Made by a program: the position numbers and the translations under genes. Shown piece after piece: positions 8,576 through 17,184 of a stretch of 47,302 nucleotides of DNA. Below the pieces are notes generated by a model. The model worked only from the letters and a program-made list of their open reading frames with translations. It made no database searches and was not told the DNA's origin. How positions within the stretch are numbered: position 1 is the stretch's first letter; each line of letters opens with the position of its first letter. Source of the stretch: an uncultured OM182 clade bacterium (GTDB taxonomy: Bacteria > Pseudomonadota > Gammaproteobacteria > Pseudomonadales > Azotimanducaceae); NCBI GenBank assembly GCA_905182025.1, contig CAJJAA010000033.1, forward strand, positions 1 through 47,302, read 5' to 3'.

Positions 8576-10579
8576 ATGACTGATCAAAAACCAAGACGAC
8601 GGCGTTGCATTTTGCTCGTCATGAGTCTACTTGCCATTTGCCAAGCTATACCGCTTATCAGTGCCGCTGACATCAGCACTGAATACAACTCATCGGTGAC
8701 CGAGCGCAGTGTTAACGATGGCAACCTCATCCTGCAAGATGTGCCCGAAATTCCGCATTCGATTGTTACCGAACTGACACGGTTCCAAAATGTTCGATAT
8801 GGTCGTTTTCTTGATTGGACAGTCGATGGCGAGTCTATTTATATCCGCACGCGATTTTCCGACACACCGCAGATTCACAAAGTCGAGTCACCTAATGGTG
8901 CTCGCAAGCAAATGACTTTTTTTCGCGAACCCATCGGCAGCGCTAACCGGCAGCCGACTGGCGACAAGATTATCTATACGATGGATGCGGGGGGCAGCGA
9001 ATATGCACAGATCTTCCTGCTCGACCCAAAAACCGCCGACTCAACAATGTTGTCGGATGGTGAGTCGCTCAATAGTAGTGTTGTGTGGGACACAACTGGT
9101 CAGCACATCGCTTTTCGCAGTACTCGCCGAAACGGCAAATCGAACGACCTGTGGATGATGAACATCGACAGCCCCGGCCAAGCCAGAATGATTTTTGAAT
9201 CCCCCGACGGTACGGCGTGGAGCCCGATTCGGTTCGACGCCAACGGAAAATACCTACTGGTTCGCAATTATGTTTCTGTGGTCGACTCAAGACTCCACCT
9301 ACTCGACCTCTCGAGCGGAAAACTCGCACTGTTAGCGGGCGGTGAAAACAACAAGAGCATTAATTATGGTGTTGGATTCGACCAGCAGGAAAAAGCATTT
9401 TACTTTCTCACCGACCAACAGAGCGAGTTTATCCAGCTTGCGAAAGCACCTTTGGACGATCCAACGAACATCACGATTATCTCCGCTGATATACCGTGGA
9501 ACGTCACTCGACTTGTCATGTCGGATGACAGACGTCGTGGCGCGTTCGTCGTTAACAACAACGGCATTGATGAACTCTTTCTGCTGGATACAAACAGTCA
9601 AAAATATAAAGCCGTCACAAACCTTCCTATCGGCTTGATTGGTAAAGCCAGTTTCAGCCCCGACGGTCGACGCTTGGCAATGACGCTCAACACGTCGAAA
9701 ACACCTTCTGACACTTACGTCCTGTCACTTGGCAAAAGAGCGACAGATGCCGGTAAGCTTAGCCAATGGACATCCAGTGAAGTTGGCGGACTCAACACCG
9801 ATGACTTCATCAAACCTGAGTTAATTGCCTATCCAAGCTTTGACGGAAGACAAATTCCAGCATTCGTCTATACGCCAAAAACTGAAGGTCCTCATCCTAT
9901 AATTATTTCAATTCACGGCGGCCCTGAAGGTCAGGCGAGACCGTCTTTTTCTAGCACTTATCAGTTGTGGATGAAGAAACTCAATGCGGCTGTGATTGTG
10001 CCTAATGTCAGAGGCTCAAACGGTTACGGTAAAAGCTATTTGCAACTCGACAACGGTTTCAAGCGAGAAGACTCGGTAAAGGATATCGGCGCACTACTCG
10101 ATTGGATTGACGCTCAGCCTAATCTAGATTCCGAGCGGGTCATTGTCTATGGCGGCAGTTACGGTGGCTATATGGTGCTTGCGTCTGCCGTACACTACAG
10201 CGATAGACTCAAGGCGGCGGTTGATGTGGTCGGCATCAGTAATTTTGTTACCTTCCTTAAAAATACGAAAGATTATCGGCGCGACTTGCGCAGGGTTGAA
10301 TATGGTGACGAACGCGACCCAGCCATGTACGCACATCTACAAACGATTAGCCCACTGAATAACATCGAAAAAATCACGATTCCGTTATTAGTTGTACAGG
10401 GCGAAAATGATCCACGGGTGCCCGTCACAGAATCTAAACAACTGGTTCAAGCGCTAAGAGACAAAGAACAAACGGTCTGGTACCTCAATGCACTCAATGA
10501 GGGGCACGGTTTTAGAAAGAAAGAAAACCGTGACGTGTATCAACAGGTCACGATTATGTTCTTGCAGCAGTTTTTATAA
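8576..10579 (+). CDS. S9 family prolyl oligopeptidase-type serine peptidase, secreted
   Basis: A 667-aa peptidase with an N-terminal signal peptide (basic stretch KPRRRR, then a hydrophobic core ending near ISAADIS). A beta-propeller of WD40/PD40-like repeats follows (for example SFSPDGRRLAM), then a C-terminal alpha/beta-hydrolase domain. The catalytic triad reads Ser528 in GGSYGGYM, Asp612 in GENDPRVP and His644 in NEGHGF. This is the dipeptidyl-/acylaminoacyl-peptidase-like branch of S9; it would degrade peptides in the periplasm. ATG 8576 has AGGGA eight bases upstream. It is divergent from MscS and convergent with the class II aldolase gene, so it is probably monocistronic. Confidence 0.93.
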   Translation: MTDQKPRRRRCILLVMSLLAICQAIPLISAADISTEYNSSVTERSVNDGNLILQDVPEIPHSIVTELTRFQNVRYGRFLDWTVDGESIYIRTRFSDTPQIHKVESPNGARKQMTFFREPIGSANRQPTGDKIIYTMDAGGSEYAQIFLLDPKTADSTMLSDGESLNSSVVWDTTGQHIAFRSTRRNGKSNDLWMMNIDSPGQARMIFESPDGTAWSPIRFDANGKYLLVRNYVSVVDSRLHLLDLSSGKLALLAGGENNKSINYGVGFDQQEKAFYFLTDQQSEFIQLAKAPLDDPTNITIISADIPWNVTRLVMSDDRRRGAFVVNNNGIDELFLLDTNSQKYKAVTNLPIGLIGKASFSPDGRRLAMTLNTSKTPSDTYVLSLGKRATDAGKLSQWTSSEVGGLNTDDFIKPELIAYPSFDGRQIPAFVYTPKTEGPHPIIISIHGGPEGQARPSFSSTYQLWMKKLNAAVIVPNVRGSNGYGKSYLQLDNGFKREDSVKDIGALLDWIDAQPNLDSERVIVYGGSYGGYMVLASAVHYSDRLKAAVDVVGISNFVTFLKNTKDYRRDLRRVEYGDERDPAMYAHLQTISPLNNIEKITIPLLVVQGENDPRVPVTESKQLVQALRDKEQTVWYLNALNEGHGFRKKENRDVYQQVTIMFLQQFL

Positions 10580-10637
10580 TTTGATTTCGTTCAGCTCGCG
10601 CCGGTTTGGTCCAAACTAGACAACGAGCAATTCGGCA

Positions 10638-11393
10638 TTATCCGTTAACGATTTCAGGGTCAGGAATATGTCGTGTAAGCAGGCTGGCGAATGCGACGCG
10701 TCCGATACCGAACTTTACCAGATCCTCTTTCGCGAACCGGGCGGCTTCAGCAGAGATAGGCTTAGGGTTCTTGGCTTTCATATGAACTTCAGCGACGCGC
10801 TCCATGTGAACGAAGCTACCAACCGCCTCAGCCACACTGTCGCCACCGGTCAGCAGGCCATGGTTGCGTAAAATAATCGCTCGGTTCTGACCTAACGCCG
10901 CTGCGATCCTGCGACCGGCAACGACACTTTGCACTTGTACTTCTTCGTCATCCCATAGCGCATGATCTTCAAAGAAGATGCAGGACTCTTGCGTAATCGG
11001 TTCTATTGGCCGCGCTTCGGCAGAGAAAGCTGTACCCCATCCCGTGTGCACATGAACGGCGCTGACCAGGTCTGGCCGCGCTTCCAAAATAGGTTGATGA
11101 ATATAGTAACCCGCGATATTAACGAAGCCTTCGCCCTCGATAAGTTGACCATCAGGTCCAACTAAAACTAAATCCGAAACCATCGCCGCGTGGTATGAAA
11201 CGCCATAGCGCAACATCCAAAAACAATCGGTACGCACCGGGTCTCGCGCACTAATATGCCCGTCACCTAAGTCGCCCCATTTTTGAGCAGCAAGCAATCG
11301 ATAGCCTAATGCGCAATCACGTTTTCGCTTCGCTCGAATTTGTTCAATGGTAAATTGAGGTTTAGTCGCTTCATCTTTGGTCGCTTCTGACAC
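10638..11393 (-). CDS. Class II aldolase/adducin family protein
   Basis: A 251-aa protein with the zinc-dependent class II aldolase fold. Candidate metal ligands are His114 and His116 in AVHVHTGWG and His178 in ILRNHGLL, a pattern shared with fuculose-phosphate aldolase, decarboxylases and related enzymes. The first part has GDGHISARDP, typical of the family's substrate-binding start. The start is GTG at 11393 with AAGGAA at proper spacing. The substrate is not predictable; many members of this branch have no assigned reaction. The gene stands alone between the convergent S9 peptidase and a minus-strand unknown gene 219 bp upstream. Confidence 0.88.
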   Translation of the reverse strand: MSEATKDEATKPQFTIEQIRAKRKRDCALGYRLLAAQKWGDLGDGHISARDPVRTDCFWMLRYGVSYHAAMVSDLVLVGPDGQLIEGEGFVNIAGYYIHQPILEARPDLVSAVHVHTGWGTAFSAEARPIEPITQESCIFFEDHALWDDEEVQVQSVVAGRRIAAALGQNRAIILRNHGLLTGGDSVAEAVGSFVHMERVAEVHMKAKNPKPISAEAARFAKEDLVKFGIGRVAFASLLTRHIPDPEIVNG

Positions 11394-11579
11394 AATTATT
11401 CCTTATAACAATATTGCTGATACGTATTGTGAGCTGACTAATTGTTGATTGACTTATTTTTTGTCGACTTTAGGGACAGCTGATCTGAACACAGTGTACT
11501 GAATTTATGGCCTGCGATGAAAGCCCAGTATCCAACCCACACATCAGATGTAGATTAAGACAATCACGTCCGGCATTTT

Positions 11580-11618
11580 TTTGACGTTATTATTTGACGT
11601 CATTGTTTAACGTCATTG
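11580..11618 (-). repeat. 13-bp tandem array overlapping a stop codon (3 units)
   Basis: Three 13-bp units on the plus strand (TTTGACGTTATTA, TTTGACGTCATTG, TTTAACGTCATTG). Read on the minus strand each contains a stop: TGA, TGA, TAA. The first, at 11613-11615, is the actual stop of the unknown gene that ends here. Because the period is 13, successive stops fall in different frames. Confidence 0.85.
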
Positions 11619-12542
11619 TCGATGACTCGGATTTGAGTTATTTGCCAACAACGCCGATACGACCTTTTCATAGGCTTGCCAGTTCGACAAGGAACGACAC
11701 CAGACCTGCGCACTCGATGAATCCCAGGGAAAGGCTACGTCGCGCAGGGCGCATTGAACACCAGGCGATTGCCCATTCGCAGCCAAAGACAACTTCGTTT
11801 GTTCAATACAGCGAGGCGCATGCAGCGGATGCGCGATAATACTCAGATTTTCGAGCGCCAGGGCTTTGCTACGGCAATGCTCGAAAGCCGCCTCAATCAC
11901 CCCGGCCGTACTCAGGTACTGACCGCGTTTGACTCGTGTAGGGTTATCGACAATACGCTCAATGATCAGTCGGTTGACTCTGATACGTTGAAAGCGATTT
12001 AGACCCTGTGGGAAATCTTCGGATAGCGGCATCTGTCGATACTCGGTAAACAAATCACCGCGTGTCGGCCGCGTCAGGTCGATGAGTTGCAGGCCATTAA
12101 AGTGCTGATACAATTTCGACTGCTGCAACAGGCCGTTCAGCCCGTGCCGTAATGCACCCGCATTGGTTGATTCTAATAAGCGCCCGAGTTGTTTACCTGC
12201 GTCTGTGCCGGTGATTGCTTGCTGAGAAGATGCCTGCAACTGTGCTTCAAAAAATGATTGAAGCGCCACCTCATCAATATCGCTGAGGGCAAACCGGGGG
12301 GGTTCAACCACAAACAGCTTTAGCTCAGATTCAAGTTTTTCAAACCATTGCCTTGATAGCGCAAACAAGGCATCGGCAATTTCCCATTGAAGGGCAACCA
12401 GCGGCATTGTGCCGCAAGCGGCCTCTTGCTCTTGAAGTTGGCCAAGCAAGTGCTTTGCGAGCAACGCATTATAGACGCCGGCAGAGCCGTCCGGCATCAG
12501 ACTGAAGGAAAAGCCAAGAATGAGATCAGGGGCTTGGGTCAT
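11613..12542 (-). CDS. Protein of unknown function, 309 aa
   Basis: I do not recognise a family. The protein is soluble, Gln/Leu-rich and mostly helical in appearance, with no signal peptide or membrane helix. Notable segments are LDLTRP-like IDLTRPTRGDLFTEYRQ, RFQRIRVNRLIIERI, and a C-terminal part with IIAHPLHAPRCIEQTK and FPWDSSSAQVWCRS. The last stretch resembles the ending of small conserved proteins acting on envelope or redox processes, but this is only an impression. ATG 12542 is chosen because the longer reading upstream would translate a 12-bp repeat into PTSLPTSL. Its stop codon lies inside a 13-bp tandem array. Confidence 0.65.
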   Translation of the reverse strand: MTQAPDLILGFSFSLMPDGSAGVYNALLAKHLLGQLQEQEAACGTMPLVALQWEIADALFALSRQWFEKLESELKLFVVEPPRFALSDIDEVALQSFFEAQLQASSQQAITGTDAGKQLGRLLESTNAGALRHGLNGLLQQSKLYQHFNGLQLIDLTRPTRGDLFTEYRQMPLSEDFPQGLNRFQRIRVNRLIIERIVDNPTRVKRGQYLSTAGVIEAAFEHCRSKALALENLSIIAHPLHAPRCIEQTKLSLAANGQSPGVQCALRDVAFPWDSSSAQVWCRSLSNWQAYEKVVSALLANNSNPSHRQ

Positions 12543-12600
12543 CGTCTTATGGCCAATGTTGTTTTGGACACCGCTGTTGAGCGCGCGGGGTATTCGACAG

Positions 12601-12636
12601 GTAAATAGAGAGGTAGGTAGAGAGGTAGGTAGAGAC
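12601..12636. repeat. 12-bp tandem repeat (3 units) in a divergent intergenic region
   Basis: Units GTAAATAGAGAG, GTAGGTAGAGAG and GTAGGTAGAGAC follow each other exactly. They lie between the divergent unknown gene (starting 12542, minus) and the enoyl-CoA hydratase gene (starting 12728, plus). Unlike the arrays at gene ends it is not next to a credible stop codon. Confidence 0.8.
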
Positions 12637-12727
12637 ATAGCCCCACCCGAAGCCTCGACATAATTAATGTTACTATTTCCATTTGTGCCACCTACACTTC
12701 CCTATATCAACCAGACAGAGCAAGCAC

Positions 12728-13522
12728 ATGGCAGAATCCGATGGAATAAAGGTCATCTATGAAGAGTCAATTGTAAGGCTCATTTTCAGCCGACCGAAAC
12801 AATTGAATGCGCTTAACGATGATATACGAAAAGTCATCGCCGTGACGCTGAACGAATTAATGGAAAGGCCTGACATTCGGTTGCTGGTCATCAGCGGCGA
12901 AGGGAAATCTTTTTGTTCCGGCGCGGATTTAAAAACCACGTCTTATCCAAAGGTCGAAGGGGATTGGTCAACGCGCAGAAACAGGACCGCCACTTGGCAG
13001 CGCGTACTTGAACAGCTTGATCGCATACCTCAAGTCACAATCGCTTCGATGCAAGGTCATATTATTGGTGGCGGCGCCCTACTGGCAACCGCCTGCGATT
13101 TTAGAGTCGTCGCCGAGGATGCTGTATTGCGCATTCCTGAACTGGCACTCGGCATTCCCAATGTCTGGAATGGCACACCCTTGTTAGCGCGAGAAGTTGG
13201 ACTGCCAACGGCGCGAGATTGGATCATGACGGCACGCAAAGTTGATGCGACAGAACTCAAACAAAGCGGTTGGGCGCAGCGCACGGCCGCAACAGACCAA
13301 CTGAAGCATGTGACAGACAAACTCATTGCAGAACTCATCGCCATACCCGCAGCCTCACTGGCCATGACGCGATCGATGACGTCTGCGCTAGGGCGATCAT
13401 CGTCCGGCATGGCAATGGGCTGGGCTGATGCTGATCTACAGCAGTGGGCTTTTACGGAGGATGAATATAAAGAGACGATTCGCAGTTATGCCAGATCCGT
13501 CTCCGACAAATCAAAGAAATGA
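12728..13522 (+). CDS. Enoyl-CoA hydratase/isomerase family protein
   Basis: A 264-aa crotonase-fold enzyme acting on acyl-CoA thioesters. Motifs: FSRPKQLNALND at the start, the oxyanion-hole segments GKSFCSGADL and HIIGGGALLATACD, and IPELALGIPN. In classical enoyl-CoA hydratases GGGCELA supplies one catalytic Glu; here that position is Leu (GGGALLA), while the second Glu position (PELALG) is kept. The protein may therefore be an isomerase, hydrolase or other crotonase rather than a standard hydratase. ATG 12728 is preferred over a TTG 15 codons upstream. It is followed after 54 bp by the DedA-rhodanese gene. Confidence 0.85.
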   Translation: MAESDGIKVIYEESIVRLIFSRPKQLNALNDDIRKVIAVTLNELMERPDIRLLVISGEGKSFCSGADLKTTSYPKVEGDWSTRRNRTATWQRVLEQLDRIPQVTIASMQGHIIGGGALLATACDFRVVAEDAVLRIPELALGIPNVWNGTPLLAREVGLPTARDWIMTARKVDATELKQSGWAQRTAATDQLKHVTDKLIAELIAIPAASLAMTRSMTSALGRSSSGMAMGWADADLQQWAFTEDEYKETIRSYARSVSDKSKK

Positions 13523-13576
13523 TCGTTATGATATTGTTACTATAACCAAGCCACTCAAGTTGACGTACAATACCTT

Positions 13577-14518
13577 ATGGCAGAATTCTTACAATTTTTA
13601 GTAGAGCACGGCTACACGGTCATTTTTGTCTGGGTCGCGCTGGACCAAGCTGGCCTGCCACTGCCGGCAATACCGTTAATGTTAGCCGCGGGCGCACTCG
13701 CCGGTATGGGTCAGTTGTCGCCGGCGCTAATTTTATTAACCTGCGTTATCGCCTCAGTACCGATCGATGCATTCTGGTTTTGGCTAGGTAGACTTAGAGG
13801 TGTCAGAGTGTTGCACCTCTTGTGTATTTTGTCGTTGGAACCGGACTTTTGCGTTCGGGACACCCAATCGCTGTTTCGAAAACTTGGGCCCCTGTCCGTT
13901 ATTCTTGCCAAGTTTGTGCCCGGCCTTCAAACCCTTGCACCACCGATGTCTGGCTTAACGGGCATGGGCTTATTCACGTTTCTGACACTCGACACCATCG
14001 GCACACTCATCTGGGCAGCCACTTTTATGTCGTTTGGATTCTTCTTCCACAATGAACTTGAGATGATGGCGACGCGTATTGCAGAGGCTGGGATCGTTGC
14101 CGGCGTTGTCATTGCCCTGTTGATTACCGGTTTCTTCATCTGGAAATTAGTTAACCGACACCTCTTTGTTCGCTCGCTGGACATGCGCCGTGTCACGCCA
14201 GATGAAGTCAGTCAACGAATCAAAAATGGTGAGAACATAAATATTCTCGACTTAAGGCACGACTACGATATCAATAATATTCCCCACCTTCTGCCGGGCG
14301 CCCAGCGCTTATCGATGTCCTCTATCGAAACGGATCACAAGAATATCCCGCTCGATGGGGACATTATCTTGTACTGTAGCTGACCAAGCGAAGCCTCCAG
14401 TGCCCGTGTGGCACTACAGTTAAAACGCTACGGCATATCGAATGTGTATCCTATGACAGGTGGCATTGAAGCTTGGTTAGAATCGGGCTTGCCGACAGAT
14501 GACGCAGACTTGCCATGA
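13577..14518 (+). CDS. DedA (VTT)-rhodanese fusion protein, putative selenoprotein with Sec269
   Basis: Residues 1-195 form a DedA/SNARE-associated membrane domain: several TM helices and AKFVPGLQTLAPPMSG near 111-126. Residues about 203-305 form a rhodanese (sulfurtransferase) domain. An in-frame TGA at 14381-14383 falls in the active-site loop: YC267-S-[TGA]-PSEASSARVA. DedA-rhodanese homologues, as I recall them, read YCxCPNEAxSARVA, so TGA replaces the second Cys of a CxC motif. The frame then continues for 44 codons with conserved rhodanese sequence (LKRYGI, MTGGIEAWLESGLP) to TGA 14516-14518. Total is 313 residues with Sec. The 3' part shows no decay. If TGA is a real stop, the product is a 268-aa DedA with a truncated rhodanese domain. 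Homologues are proposed to handle envelope sulfur or redox chemistry, but their exact role is unknown. Confidence 0.75.
14381..14383 (+). other. In-frame TGA, candidate selenocysteine codon
   Basis: The TGA lies two codons after the conserved Cys of the rhodanese loop, at a position that is Cys in related fusions. A single base change from TGC or TGT would also create it. The intact downstream frame and the nearby hairpin favour recoding over a random nonsense mutation, but no Sec machinery gene is in this window. Confidence 0.6.
14399..14415 (+). promoter_or_regulatory. Candidate bacterial SECIS hairpin
   Basis: AGTGCC (14399-14404) pairs perfectly with GGCACT (14410-14415) around the five-base loop CGTGT. 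Two further pairs (14395-14396 with 14418-14419) form beyond an internal loop. The hairpin begins 15 nt, and its loop 21 nt, after the TGA. The loop has G in its second position and a GU. This fits the published pattern for bacterial SECIS elements (loop about 16-37 nt from UGA, G in the first two loop bases). It lies inside coding sequence. Confidence 0.5.
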
Positions 14519-14527
14519 ATAATCACG

Positions 14528-14546
14528 CGTTAGTCTTCACCTAACG
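14528..14546 (+). terminator. Hairpin after the DedA-rhodanese gene
   Basis: CGTTAG and CTAACG form a 6-bp stem with a 7-base loop starting 10 bp after the stop at 14518. There is no run of T after it, so it is at best a weak terminator or 3'-end stabiliser. The rest of the gap to 14775 shows no gene. Confidence 0.3.
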
Positions 14547-14775
14547 ATTTACATAACGCGCCTTTAGACCCCTAGAATTCAAACCAATATGTGATAGCTT
14601 TAAATATGCCTACGGTGCCGCAGACCGAGTGCGCACCGCAAAAAAACGACTCAATCATAAAAATCGCGAGTACGGCCTGAACCGAAGCCGTAACACACCG
14701 ATTTACCTGTAATGTGTTGACTCAAACGCAGGGTTAGTTGACTCTGACTCCCCTTTTATATTTAAAGTAGTTGAT

Positions 14776-15945
14776 ATGTCGAAAGCTAGACGCCATCTCG
14801 AGGGCCTGCGTGTGATTGATTTTTCCGCCGTCTTTGCGGGACCCATCTGCGCACGATTTCTAGCCGACAATGGCGCAAGCGTCATAAAGGTTGAGCCACC
14901 TGTTGGCGGTGATGTTATTCGTGGTCCAGAGGGCTATAGCAGGCTTTTCAATCATTTCAATGCTGGCAAACGCGGCATTGCACTCAATCTCGCCATGACT
15001 GAAGCACAAGAGATCGCGAAGGAATTAATCAGCAATGCCGATGTCGTGATCGAAAACTACCGGCCCGGGATTATGAAAAAATTTGGCTTAGACTATGAAT
15101 CTTTGAAGGAAGCATTCCCCAAACTGGTTTACTGTTCTATTTCAGGCTTTGGTCAGACCGGACCTTTTGCCGAAAAGGCAGCCTATGCGCCTATTGCGCA
15201 TGCCGCGAGTGGATTCGATCACGTATTCAGTCAATCCCAGCCCGGCACCGTTTCTACGCCACCGGTCTGGTCCATTATGGTCGCAGATATGCTCACCGGC
15301 GCTTACGCAAATGCTGCGTTACAAACCGCTTTACTGGGTCGCGAACGAACAGGGCTGGGCGACTTTGTTGACGTGACAATGATGGAGTCAATGATGATGT
15401 TGATTCCAGGTCAAATCCAAAATGCACAGGTGCCGGGCGCTCCCGCAACCGGTGGCTTCTTTCCTATTGAGGTTCTCGACGGGCATGTGATGGTGTGCAT
15501 CGTATCGAATAAAAACATGGAAACGCTGTGTCGCGCGATTAGTCGGCCTGACATTCTGGATGACGAGCGATTCAAGCTCGGCCAGCGTCACCACCATATA
15601 TCCGAGTTTGTTGCTCAAATTGAGGCGTGGACAGCGACACGCAGTGGCAAAGAGGTTGAAGAAAAATTTAATGACGCAGGCGTACCCTGCAGCGGCTATA
15701 ACACGCCGGCAGACCTATTCAATCATCCCCAGCTAACACATCGAGGCAGCTTTACTGCCTTTGCAGACGACGCAAGTGACTATTTGATCCAGAATGCGCC
15801 GTTCCAGTTTGGAGGGGCGCAAAACACACCCTCATTCAAAGCACCCCAACTCGGCGAACATACAAACGAGATTCTGTTCGAACGCTTCGGGTACGAAGGT
15901 GCCAAATTAGATGAACTGCGTCTGCAAGGTATTATTGGCGGCTAG
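14776..15945 (+). CDS. Class III CoA-transferase (CaiB/BaiF family)
   Basis: A 389-aa family III CoA-transferase, which moves CoA between carboxylic acids through an enzyme-bound aspartyl-CoA anhydride. Family signatures: LEGLRVIDFSAVFAGP at 8-23, GASVIKVEPP at 33-42, VVIENYRPGIM at 90-100 and YCSISGFGQTGP at 119-130. The catalytic Asp is probably Asp171 in VADMLTG. The length is typical. The donor and acceptor acids cannot be assigned. It stands alone, 257 bp after the DedA-rhodanese gene and convergent with the glutathione-transferase-like gene. Confidence 0.92.
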   Translation: MSKARRHLEGLRVIDFSAVFAGPICARFLADNGASVIKVEPPVGGDVIRGPEGYSRLFNHFNAGKRGIALNLAMTEAQEIAKELISNADVVIENYRPGIMKKFGLDYESLKEAFPKLVYCSISGFGQTGPFAEKAAYAPIAHAASGFDHVFSQSQPGTVSTPPVWSIMVADMLTGAYANAALQTALLGRERTGLGDFVDVTMMESMMMLIPGQIQNAQVPGAPATGGFFPIEVLDGHVMVCIVSNKNMETLCRAISRPDILDDERFKLGQRHHHISEFVAQIEAWTATRSGKEVEEKFNDAGVPCSGYNTPADLFNHPQLTHRGSFTAFADDASDYLIQNAPFQFGGAQNTPSFKAPQLGEHTNEILFERFGYEGAKLDELRLQGIIGG

Positions 15946-15985
15946 CGCGAATAAGCGTGGATCACGACTTAGGTTTCGAGCGCTT

Positions 15986-16915
15986 TCACAATACCGCTCT
16001 CGTATGGTGTTCAGAAAAATTAATATCAGGGCCCCGAGGCAATATGCCTGGCGCTCTGCTGCCATAATAAATCCCCTTGATCGCTGCGATATCGACAGTC
16101 TCGGCAACACCTGGCTGTTGATAGAGATCGCGCATATAGGGCCAAAGATTTGGGTAATCAACGATACGGTGCAAATTGCACTTGAACTGGCCGTAATAAG
16201 CCACGTCAAATCGCACCAATGTCGCAAACAGGCGCCAGTCAGACTCCGTAATCGATGCACCACACAGGTATCGTTGGTCACCTAGTCTTTTGTCCAACTT
16301 ACCCAGGGTCTCGAACAGTGTATCGAACGCTTCATCATAGGCCGCTTGAGACTGTGAAAAACCGCAACGGTAAACACCATTATTGATGGTCGTATAGATC
16401 TCATCGTTTAACGCATCAATTTCCGACGCATGCTCCGTCAGATAATAGCGCGTGGGGTTAACGCCTGGCTCATCATCAAATGCTGAATCAAACATGCGAA
16501 TAATATCTGCAGACTCATTGTTAACGATCGTGTTGGATTGTTTATCCCATAAAACCGGCACAGTACATCGACCGGTAAATTTGTCATTCGCCTCGGTGTA
16601 GACATCGTGCATATGGATCGCCCCTAGCAAGGGTTCACCCTGCTCGCCAAAGGTCCAACCCTGTTTACCCGCCGCTGGCAACGTGTATGACATTGTCAGG
16701 TAAGGTTGTAACTTTTTTATTGAACGATACAGAATAGTTCGATAAGCCCAAGGACAACCGGCGTTGACAAACAAATGGTAGCGATCAGCTTCAACAGGAA
16801 AAAGCGGCGAACCAATCACATCACGATAAGGTGATTCGTTTCTGATAAACGCACCCTCCGCGTTGGTTCTTGGAACCTCTTGATCTTGCCATGTACCGTC
16901 GACCAGCATTCCCAT
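15986..16915 (-). CDS. yqjG: Glutathionyl-hydroquinone reductase (YqjG/ECM4-type GST)
   Basis: A 309-aa xi-class glutathione transferase. The catalytic Cys is Cys54 in NAGCPWAYR. The thioredoxin-fold half continues with TVPVLWDKQ and NNESADIIRM, and the helical half includes LCGASITESDWRLFATLVRFD. These enzymes reduce glutathionyl-hydroquinones with glutathione, repairing quinone conjugates in the cytoplasm. The length matches E. coli YqjG (about 328 aa). The ATG start at 16915 has AAGG upstream. It is divergent from the RND efflux operon across 269 bp, in which I see no gene or clear element. Confidence 0.92.
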   Translation of the reverse strand: MGMLVDGTWQDQEVPRTNAEGAFIRNESPYRDVIGSPLFPVEADRYHLFVNAGCPWAYRTILYRSIKKLQPYLTMSYTLPAAGKQGWTFGEQGEPLLGAIHMHDVYTEANDKFTGRCTVPVLWDKQSNTIVNNESADIIRMFDSAFDDEPGVNPTRYYLTEHASEIDALNDEIYTTINNGVYRCGFSQSQAAYDEAFDTLFETLGKLDKRLGDQRYLCGASITESDWRLFATLVRFDVAYYGQFKCNLHRIVDYPNLWPYMRDLYQQPGVAETVDIAAIKGIYYGSRAPGILPRGPDINFSEHHTRAVL

Positions 16916-17184
16916 ACTTCTTTACCTTGTTAAGCCATTACACGCATTGCAATAAACGCTACCTGCCAACCTTCTGTCAACTTCATTGAATCTACCCGCC
17001 TTTGTCTACATCAATCCCATCCATAAGCGCTATTACAGATCTCGTCACCAAGTGACGGTCAAATTGCCATCCGCAGGCGCTTTACTCGCACTAGATCCAT
17101 CTCTATGCTCAAGCATCAATAAGAACGCGGGCCGCGCAAAGTAATCAAACTTTACGGGTCCTGTTGCTTTATAGAGTCATATAA

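Noticed and set aside
12387..12608. Plus-strand open frame ending in the 12-bp repeat
   Set aside because: It is antisense to the 309-aa gene, has no ribosome site and reads like a shadow frame.
14631..14650. Terminator from the GC stem near CGGTGC/GCACCG
   Set aside because: The stem has a long loop and is followed by A, not T, on the plus strand, with no gene ending on the minus strand beside it.
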